NCBI RefSeq assembly: GCF_006542275.1
Contig: NZ_CP041217.1
Span: 2,899,501 to 2,963,500 of the forward strand
Length of the DNA: 64,000 nt
Direction of reading: 5' to 3'
Source: Saccharibacillus brassicae
GTDB taxonomy: Bacteria > Bacillota > Bacilli > Paenibacillales > Paenibacillaceae
The position numbers were made by a program, and so were the translations under genes. Below the pieces are notes generated by a model. That model saw only the letters and a list, made by a program, of their open reading frames with translations. It ran no database searches and had not been told where the DNA came from. This document shows positions 57,256 to 64,000 of this stretch, in pieces. Each line of letters starts with the position of its first letter. Within the stretch, counting starts at the first letter, position 1.

Positions 57256-57343
57256 AGTAGCCAACTCGCACTCCCAAGATACAAGCCTGCGGCCCAGCTT
57301 CTTTTTCCACCCATTCTTTTTTGAAAGCGAGCGTGAACTCTCC

Positions 57344-58567
57344 ATGAACCAATCTTACGCACAACCGGCAGGCGAAGACCGGCGCATCCCCGTTACCGTT
57401 CTCAGCGGCTATCTGGGTTCCGGCAAGACGACGCTGCTCAACCATGTGCTCAACAACCGGACCGGACTCCGGGTCGCCGTGATCGTCAACGACATGAGCG
57501 AAGTGAATATCGACGCGGACCTGATCCGGGGCGGCGGCGGACTGTCGCGGATCGACGAGAAGCTGGTCGAGATGTCGAACGGCTGCATCTGCTGCACGCT
57601 GCGCGAAGACCTGCTGACGGAAGTGGAGCGGCTGGCGGAAGAAGGACGCTTCGACTATATCCTGATCGAATCGACGGGTATCGGCGAGCCGGTGCCGGTA
57701 GCGCAGACGTTCAGCTACGTGGACGAGGAGAACGGCATCGACCTGACGCAGCTGACGCGGCTCGATACGATGGTGACGGTCGTGAACGCGGCGGAATTCT
57801 GGACCGATTACCAATCGCGCGAGAAGCTGCGGGATCGCGGGCAGGAAGTCGAGGCGGAAGACGAACGGAGCATCGTCGACCTGCTGGTCGAACAGGTGGA
57901 GTTCTGCGACGTGCTCATTTTGAACAAATGCGATCTGGTGGAACCGGCCGAGCTGGACCGTCTGGAACAGGTGCTGCGCAGCCTTCAGCCGACGGCGACC
58001 TTTATTCGCTCCATCAACGGGCAGGTCGATGCGGCGGAGATTCTCAACACCGGCAAGTTCGATTTCGAACGCGCCAGCGTCTCGGCGGGCTGGATTCAGG
58101 AGCTGGAGCGGGAAGAACATGCGCCGGAGACGGAAGAGTACGGGATTCATTCTTTTGTGTATAAAAGAAAAGTGCCGTTCCATCCCGAACGCTTCGGCCG
58201 CTGGTTGGCGCGCTGGCCGGAAGCGGTCGTGCGTTCCAAAGGCATCGTCTGGATGGCGTTCGACAACCGCAAAGCGTATTCGTTCAGCCAGGCCGGCCGC
58301 TCGAAAGAATTCACGAGCGCAGGCATGTGGGTCTCGGCGCTGACGCCGGAAGAGCGGGAGTTCTATTTCGGCGAAGGCGAATCGCTGGAGAATTCCCCGG
58401 ATTGGGACGACCGCTGGGGCGACCGCGTGACGAAGCTTGTACTGATCGGCATCGGCATGGACCGGGAAGCGATCGAACGGTCGCTGGATGCGGCGCTGCT
58501 GACCGATGCGGAGCTGGAGCAGGATTGGCAGACGTTCCCGAATCCGTTCAAACCGGTTAGGGCTTAG
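57344..58567 (+). CDS. yciC: CobW/COG0523 family GTPase, probable zinc metallochaperone
   Basis: This 407-residue G3E GTPase delivers zinc to client proteins when zinc is scarce. The Walker A is GYLGSGKTTLLNH (about 22-34). The metal motif CICC within NGCICCTLRED (around 80) is the defining COG0523 feature, and ESTGIGEP and NKCDL are the other GTPase motifs. The C-terminal domain includes SKGIVWMAFDN, as in B. subtilis YciC/ZagA. The perfect Zur palindrome upstream gives independent support for a role in zinc starvation. The ribosome binding site is weak (GAGCG), which is unusual here. Confidence 0.92.
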   Translation: MNQSYAQPAGEDRRIPVTVLSGYLGSGKTTLLNHVLNNRTGLRVAVIVNDMSEVNIDADLIRGGGGLSRIDEKLVEMSNGCICCTLREDLLTEVERLAEEGRFDYILIESTGIGEPVPVAQTFSYVDEENGIDLTQLTRLDTMVTVVNAAEFWTDYQSREKLRDRGQEVEAEDERSIVDLLVEQVEFCDVLILNKCDLVEPAELDRLEQVLRSLQPTATFIRSINGQVDAAEILNTGKFDFERASVSAGWIQELEREEHAPETEEYGIHSFVYKRKVPFHPERFGRWLARWPEAVVRSKGIVWMAFDNRKAYSFSQAGRSKEFTSAGMWVSALTPEEREFYFGEGESLENSPDWDDRWGDRVTKLVLIGIGMDREAIERSLDAALLTDAELEQDWQTFPNPFKPVRA

Positions 58568-58604
58568 AGCATGTCTTCAATTTCAATCCATATAAATTGA
58601 ATTA

Positions 58605-59112
58605 AATAATTAGACATTCAAACAAAGCAGATCGATCACTTCTTGCGCATTCTGGTTGACCTGCTTCATAAACCGACGTACAGCTAGACGGATTTTGTGG
58701 GTTTTAGGATAAAAAACATTGTGGATCATATCGCCTTTCAGCCATTTCTACAAGCCTTCCACCAGCTTCATCTCCGGTGAATACTTGGCCAAAATTCATC
58801 TCTACGTAAGCGTTGACAAGTTTTAACGTCTAAGTGCCTTTTACTTCAAAACCCAGATCATCTGCAATTTGGTTTTTTAGGGCTTCGGCTAATTGTTTTT
58901 TCTTTTGGGGTGTGTGTAAAAGTGGTTTGCCCGGAGAATGATACAACTTAAGCTTGCTTAAGCCACCGTTTGGGTAGCGGCATACATATTCGCCAATCGT
59001 CTGGCGAGTCTGGTGCAAAATGTCCGCAATTTCTTGTAACGCTCTCCCTTCCAGATGCAGCAAAACAGCTAAAATCTGCTCACTTCCATGTTCTCGGATT
59101 TTTTCTTCATTG
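58605..59112 (-). mobile_element. Decayed IS630-family transposase remnant
   Basis: The upstream part (59063-58830 and about 16 codons before it) encodes an N-terminal helix-turn-helix region (LEGRALQEIADILHQTRQTIGEYV) that ends at a stop. The downstream part, in another frame, reads YSPEMKLVEGL, an amber codon at 58750-58748 where Trp is expected, and KWLKGDMIHNVFYPKTHKIRLAVRRF to a stop at 58610. Most of the central DDE domain is missing. The local DNA is AT-rich compared with the chromosome. Terminal inverted repeats were not identified. Confidence 0.82.
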
Positions 59113-59396
59113 TAACTTCACGATTTTACTAAAGTGATCGATTCATCACTCGAATCACTCGAATACGCGCCTAATTTGATTAAGAACTGACCTTTGAATG
59201 GTTAGATGCGAGTATACGTACGAATAACTCCAGAAAAAAGGGCATATTGTCATATAAATTTTTCGAAGAAAAGGAATTATTTTATTTAAAGTTTGGTTCT
59301 TCAAAACATTTTGTAATTGATTTATCAATGATTATTTTTTTGAATTGGGCTAATATAGTAATAGTAATTTTTAATTAAAAAAATGGGAGTAAGTAA
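59113..59396. other. AT-rich intergenic DNA, no gene seen
   Basis: The segment is far more AT-rich than the surrounding chromosome and shares this with both neighbours, indicating acquired DNA. It probably carries the promoter of the gene remnant that starts at 59397. Confidence 0.5.
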
Positions 59397-59736
59397 ATGA
59401 AAAAATTAAAAATTACTTGTCCAACAAAGCGGATTCGAAGATATTCAACCAGGCACAGGTATTGGATGGGTAGCTAATCTAGTTAGTAACGGTAGACCTC
59501 AGGAACATAAAGGATGGGCAACAGTTACTCTACAACGTGGACATGATTATAGTGGAAATGTTGTCACAAGCTCAATGGTTTCTAATTATTTCCACAAACG
59601 TCTTCGTGTAAACCCTTCAGGAGAATTCTCTTTTGCAAAAGAACCTTCTATTAGTTTAAGTGTAGAATATGGTTATGAAAATGCGATTCCAAGCTCAGAT
59701 ACATGGAGTTGGACACAGACGGATTATTTGAAATAA
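59397..59736 (+). pseudogene. Frameshifted gene for a small protein of unknown function
   Basis: An ATG with GGGAG seven bases upstream begins MKKLKI, like a signal peptide, but this frame stops after 26 codons. The next frame is open from 59410 to the TAA at 59734-59736. It encodes about 108 residues including GFEDIQPGTGIGWVANL, HKGWATVTLQRGHDYSG and DTWSWTQTDYLK, a beta-rich, probably extracellular pattern. Removing one A from the A run at about 59408-59412 joins the frames, but a hydrophobic signal core is still missing, so a deletion is also possible. The family is not recognised. Confidence 0.6.
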
Positions 59737-59739
59737 AGG

Positions 59740-59922
59740 ATGATGCCTAAAATGGATATTATTTCGATGATTTTAGTGAGCATTTTTGGCTTTGTTTTTG
59801 TATGGAAGTCGCTCAAAATAATTAACAAGGCTGCGCCGAAAGCAGATATCTTCTTAGCAAGTTTGAGCTTTGCAATTGTACTACTTGTTTTTATTACAGC
59901 CGTCTTTTGGCTTAATGGTTAG
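59740..59922 (+). CDS. Small two-helix membrane peptide in the AT-rich island
   Basis: This 60-residue protein has two hydrophobic segments (about 8-24 and 37-58) with a Lys-rich loop between. AAAGG lies just upstream, and the ATG follows the stop of the preceding broken gene by three bases, so the two were probably coupled. Its codons are AT-rich like the rest of the island. It could be a partner or protection protein for the upstream exported product, but that is speculation. Confidence 0.6.
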   Translation: MMPKMDIISMILVSIFGFVFVWKSLKIINKAAPKADIFLASLSFAIVLLVFITAVFWLNG

Positions 59923-60020
59923 AACTGGTCAGAAGCAGAAAGCGTTGGCTCCCGGATGTTCAATTTCCTCGCTTGGTGTTAATGAAGGGAAGAGACTCAA
60001 GCGTCGGGAGGCGACAAGCC

Positions 60021-60500
60021 ATGAACGGATACCGATTCGTCAGCGACTGGATGTTGGAGACGAGCGCGGAAGCTTTGTGGAGACTGATCGAAGAACCGGA
60101 ACAGGCGGATTGGTGGCGCGGCTGTTGCATTCGCAAAATCAAATCGGGCCCTTCCGGCGACGGGATCGGCGACGAATATTTGACCGTGATTCGGAGCCGG
60201 ATGCTGTATAAGCTGGCTTTTACCGCACGCATCGTGGAGAAGCGCAGCCCGAACCTGATCGAACTGCGCGCCGACGGCCACCTCGAAGGCAGCGGACGGC
60301 TGGAGTTCGAACAGGTCGGCGACTGCACCCGCGTCCGCTATACGTGGGAAGTGCGGACGAAGAAGCGCTGGATGAACCTGTGGGCGCCCTTTTTCCGTCC
60401 CGCGTTCGTGTGGAACCACAACCGGGTGATGGCCGACTGTATCGAAGGATTGACCCGCCGCCTCGGCGTGCGGCTCGTTCAGCCGGGCATGGCAGAGTGA
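60021..60500 (+). CDS. SRPBCC family protein
   Basis: This 159-residue protein has the START/polyketide-cyclase-like helix-grip fold: a short strand YRFVSDWMLETSAEALWRLIEE, then DWWRG, a strand pair ending FTARIVEKRSPNLIELRADG, GSGRLEFEQ, TRVRYTWEVRTKK, and a C-terminal helix (NHNRVMADCIEGLTRRLG). Members bind hydrophobic ligands, and specific function cannot be predicted. CGGGAGGCG precedes the ATG at 60021; the frame extends upstream without support. Its GC content is that of the chromosome, marking the right edge of the AT-rich island. Confidence 0.8.
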   Translation: MNGYRFVSDWMLETSAEALWRLIEEPEQADWWRGCCIRKIKSGPSGDGIGDEYLTVIRSRMLYKLAFTARIVEKRSPNLIELRADGHLEGSGRLEFEQVGDCTRVRYTWEVRTKKRWMNLWAPFFRPAFVWNHNRVMADCIEGLTRRLGVRLVQPGMAE

Positions 60501-60923
60501 GGCGGGTGCGGGCGAGTCGTGGAAATAACTGCGAAAACGTCGTTAATTTTGCGCGCGCATGGCCTGTTTTTGGAATAAGTGCGTAAGTACACTTATTTTG
60601 CGGAAAAATAGTGGGACGCGGGCAAAAGCAGCCGATTAAGTGTCGCCAGGACGTTAATTGTGAAAAAAGCCAAAAAAGAGCCGAAATAAGTGTAGTTAAG
60701 CACTTATTTCGGCTCTTTTTCGATTTTGTCGCGAAGGAGCCGCTTCATGCGGCCTGCCGTTCCCCGGTCCCGCCTCTGCGGGCTCCCTGATCACGCTACT
60801 GTGGCTTCAACCCGCCGAGCTGCCGCCCGCCGGCCATTGCCCCGCACTACCGCGGCTCACTCCGCCCCGCTGCCGCGGCTTCAATCCGCCTCACCGCCGC
60901 CGGCCCGCCGGCGGTTCTACCCC
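60501..60923. other. Intergenic region with two related hairpins
   Basis: No gene is supported. It contains a hairpin AATAAGTG...CACTTATT (60574-60597), the terminator at 60672-60719 that reuses this sequence, and then a C/G-rich stretch (60740-60920) with degenerate repeats around CTGCCGCGGCTTC. Confidence 0.6.
60672..60719. terminator. Bidirectional intrinsic terminator
   Basis: AAAAAGAGCCGAAATAAGTG pairs over all 20 bases with its complement around an eight-base loop, with A and T runs at the ends. It serves the SRPBCC gene and possibly the convergent gene that ends at 60924. Confidence 0.92.
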
Positions 60924-61424
60924 TCAAGCCCCCGCCATGCTCGACGACAAGCTCGCTGCCACGATCTCCGGCAGTTCGGCTCTGTACGCTATGTAAGCTT
61001 CCTGGTCGATCTGGCCGTCGGCCAGGCGCTGCTCAAGCTGCTGCGCAAGTTCCCGCACCTGCAGGGCGATCAGCTGCTGTTCGCTGCCGCCGCGGAGCGC
61101 GGCGATTTCGCGCAGCGACAAGCCTTCGTACATCAGGTCGTACACCTGCTGTTCGTCCTGGGCGCCGAGCGCGTACAGGAAAGCTTCTTTGCCGCCGGTC
61201 GTCTCGTCGCTCGAAGAAGGAGGCGTATCGCGGTAGACCGCTTCCGCTTCGACTTTGCCGCCGCCGAGACTGCTGCCGAGCGTGATGCCGAGCGCGAGCG
61301 TGCCGACGATCCAGATTCTTTTGAGATTGATGCGGGGTCTGGCGGGCAGGTCGGCCTTTTTGATCAAGAGCTTGGCGCTGCGCGATTCGGCGCTTTTCGT
61401 GCCGGGTTTTTTCATGGTTTTCAT
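60924..61424 (-). CDS. Single-pass membrane protein of unknown function
   Basis: This 166-residue protein has a basic N-terminus (1-35, rich in Lys/Arg), one membrane helix (about 36-54) and an acidic, mostly helical outer region. The latter includes LYALGAQDEQQVYDLMYEGLSLREIAALRGG and a C-terminal Gln/Leu-rich helix. The segment VYDLMYEGLSLREIA resembles a helical-hairpin motif, but no family is assigned. The start ATG at 61424 has GAGG at marginal spacing. It is divergent from the glucose dehydrogenase gene. Confidence 0.65.
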   Translation of the reverse strand: MKTMKKPGTKSAESRSAKLLIKKADLPARPRINLKRIWIVGTLALGITLGSSLGGGKVEAEAVYRDTPPSSSDETTGGKEAFLYALGAQDEQQVYDLMYEGLSLREIAALRGGSEQQLIALQVRELAQQLEQRLADGQIDQEAYIAYRAELPEIVAASLSSSMAGA

Positions 61425-62538
<1,114 letters not shown>

Positions 62539-62564
62539 TTGGCGTACGATCTATGTAAATGAAA

Positions 62565-62613
62565 GGAAGCGGAAGGCGTCTGGCATATACAGGGCAGCCC
62601 TTTCGCTTTTTTT
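62565..62613 (+). terminator. Possible terminator after gdh
   Basis: AGCGGAAGG and CCCTTTCGCT can form an imperfect stem around a long interior, followed by seven T. It is weaker than the other terminators here. Confidence 0.5.
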
Positions 62614-62642
62614 GCTTCGCAAACCGGAAGGAGGAACACCCG

Positions 62643-64000
62643 ATGAATCCGAAATGGTGGAAAGAAAGCGTCGTTTACGAGATCTATATCAAAAGCTTCA
62701 TGGACGCAAACGGAGACGGGGTCGGCGATCTGGCCGGCGTGCTCTCGAAGCTGGATTATTTGCAGGAACTCGGCATAGACGTGCTGTGGCTGACGCCCGT
62801 ATTCGATTCGCCCGACCATGAAGGCGGTTACGATATTCGGGATTACCGGAAAATCATGGACAAGTTCGGCACGATGGACGATTTCGACCGGCTGCTGGAA
62901 GAAGCGCACGGCCGCAGCATGAAGATCATGCTGGAGATGCCGCTGAACCATACGTCGAACGAACATCCGTGGTTCGAGCAATCGCGCTCTTCCAAGCAAA
63001 GCGACAAACGCAATTATTATATTTGGCGCGAAGGCCGCGGGTCGGGCTTTCCGAACAACTGGGGTTCGTATTTCGGCGGTTCGGTGTGGGAGTTCGACGC
63101 CGATACCGAAGAATATTATATGCATCTGTACAGCCACCGGCAGCCAAACCTGAACTGGCAGAACGAACAGGTGCGCGAAGAAGCGTACCAAATCGTCAAA
63201 TGGTGGGCGGACAAAGGCGTGGACGGCTTCCATTTCAACTCGATCGCCCACGTCGTCAAGACCGAAGGCCACGACGACGAAGAGACCGGGAATTCGCAGC
63301 ATCTGCCGGTTGAGCGGGCGTATCAGATGTTCTCAAGTCTGGACAAGGTAAACGGAATTGTAAAAAGACTGCATGACGAACTCGGCGCGGACTACGATAT
63401 CGTGGCGATCGGGGAAGCGGCGGGCCTCGATCCGTCGCAGACGCTCGATTCGATCGGCGACGAGCCGGGCCAGGCGAACATGGTGCTCAACTCCGACCAT
63501 ATGCTGCTCAGCCATGCGTCCCAGGGCATCGCGCGCTGGACGACGCAGTCCTGGACGCTGCTCGATATCAAGAACGCCATCAGCCATTGGCAGACCGTGC
63601 TGCACGATCAGGGCTGGAACGCCAACTACCTCGCCGACCACGACCAGCCGCGTTCGGTCTGCCGGTTCGGCCATACGGGCGAATACCGCGAATTGTCGGC
63701 CAAGATGCTGGCGACGCTGCTCATGACGCTCGAAGGCACGCCGTCCATCTATCAGGGCGAAGAACTCGGCATGGTCGGCGGCGTGTTCCGAACGGCGGCC
63801 GATTTCCGCGACGAAGAGACGCTGAACTTCCTCGACCATGCGCGCAAAAGCGGCATGGTCGAAGAAGAAGCGCTCAAGATCGCGAGGCGCAATACCCGCG
63901 ATGCCGGCCGTACGCCGATGCAGTGGGCATCTTCGCCGGGAGCGGGCTTCACGACCGGCGAGCCGTGGATCGGCGTCGCGCCGGATTACGAGGCGATCAA
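62643..64000 (+). CDS. GH13 alpha-glucosidase-like protein, nucleophile Asp replaced by Asn (cut by window end)
   Basis: The first 452 codons of a family 13 protein (oligo-1,6-glucosidase type) are visible: WWKESVVYEIYIKSFMDANGDGVGDLAG, then EMPLNHTSNEHPWF (region I) and WWADKGVDGFHFNSI (region II). IVAIGEAAG (region III, Glu258) and LADHDQPRSV (region IV, Asp334) follow, then TPSIYQGEELGMV. In active relatives region II reads GFRMDVI, with the Asp as nucleophile. Here it is Asn199, and the neighbouring Arg is His197. The protein may be inactive as a hydrolase or may have changed its chemistry. GAAGGAGGAA precedes the ATG. The gene continues beyond the window. Confidence 0.88.
   Translation, partial: MNPKWWKESVVYEIYIKSFMDANGDGVGDLAGVLSKLDYLQELGIDVLWLTPVFDSPDHEGGYDIRDYRKIMDKFGTMDDFDRLLEEAHGRSMKIMLEMPLNHTSNEHPWFEQSRSSKQSDKRNYYIWREGRGSGFPNNWGSYFGGSVWEFDADTEEYYMHLYSHRQPNLNWQNEQVREEAYQIVKWWADKGVDGFHFNSIAHVVKTEGHDDEETGNSQHLPVERAYQMFSSLDKVNGIVKRLHDELGADYDIVAIGEAAGLDPSQTLDSIGDEPGQANMVLNSDHMLLSHASQGIARWTTQSWTLLDIKNAISHWQTVLHDQGWNANYLADHDQPRSVCRFGHTGEYRELSAKMLATLLMTLEGTPSIYQGEELGMVGGVFRTAADFRDEETLNFLDHARKSGMVEEEALKIARRNTRDAGRTPMQWASSPGAGFTTGEPWIGVAPDYEAI

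Overview
The window looks like chromosome of a GC-rich member of the Bacillales, most likely Paenibacillaceae (Saccharibacillus- or Paenibacillus-like). The reasons are strong AGGAGG-type ribosome binding sites with ATG/GTG/TTG starts, bacillithiol genes (yojF-bshB2), OhrR, HmoB, a Zur-type zinc GTPase, CcpA (cre) boxes, many AraC/YesM-YesN regulators and sugar ABC importers encoded without their ATPase. No rRNA, tRNA, CRISPR array or prophage was seen. The genus is an inference.

Layout. 1-5.5 kb: a small conserved protein, a short-form pyruvate kinase, two convergent AraC regulators and a repeat-rich intergenic region that includes an array of alternating palindromic units. 5.5-11.3 kb: a cre-controlled GH4 alpha-galactosidase, an NlpC/P60 endopeptidase, a MarR-nitroreductase-monooxygenase operon with two palindromic operators, and small membrane or cytosolic proteins. 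11.3-26.5 kb: a PAS/GAF histidine kinase, a YhgE/Pip giant membrane protein with its TetR regulator, an HD-GYP phosphodiesterase, OhrR, a DUF445 protein, an exported protein with a copper-amine-oxidase-type N-terminal domain and six repeats, and yojF-bshB2.

26.6-41.8 kb is the centrepiece: one long same-strand locus behind a sigma-A promoter and a cre site. It encodes a lipoprotein sugar binder, two permeases, a LacI regulator, a PfkB kinase, a GH125 exo-alpha-mannosidase, a LacZ-type GH2, an aldo/keto reductase, a TIM-barrel isomerase/epimerase and a GH38 alpha-mannosidase. Together these suggest import and intracellular trimming of alpha-mannosides, possibly N-glycan fragments, followed by sugar phosphorylation. 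An 18-bp palindrome, the probable LacI operator, occurs twice upstream and once, perfectly, inside the PfkB gene.

42-57 kb: a UvrD/PcrA-like helicase with a cysteine-rich tail, HmoB haem monooxygenase, a chemotaxis receptor, a YesN/YesM two-component pair divergent from a second ABC importer (two permeases and a binding protein) with a cre site between them, and a LysR/CynX-type transporter pair. 57-64 kb: a zinc-metallochaperone GTPase behind a perfect 33-bp Zur-type palindrome. It is followed by an AT-rich island with a decayed IS630 transposase, a frameshifted small gene and a two-helix membrane peptide. After that come a SRPBCC protein, glucose 1-dehydrogenase and a GH13 protein cut by the window end, whose catalytic nucleophile position is Asn instead of Asp.
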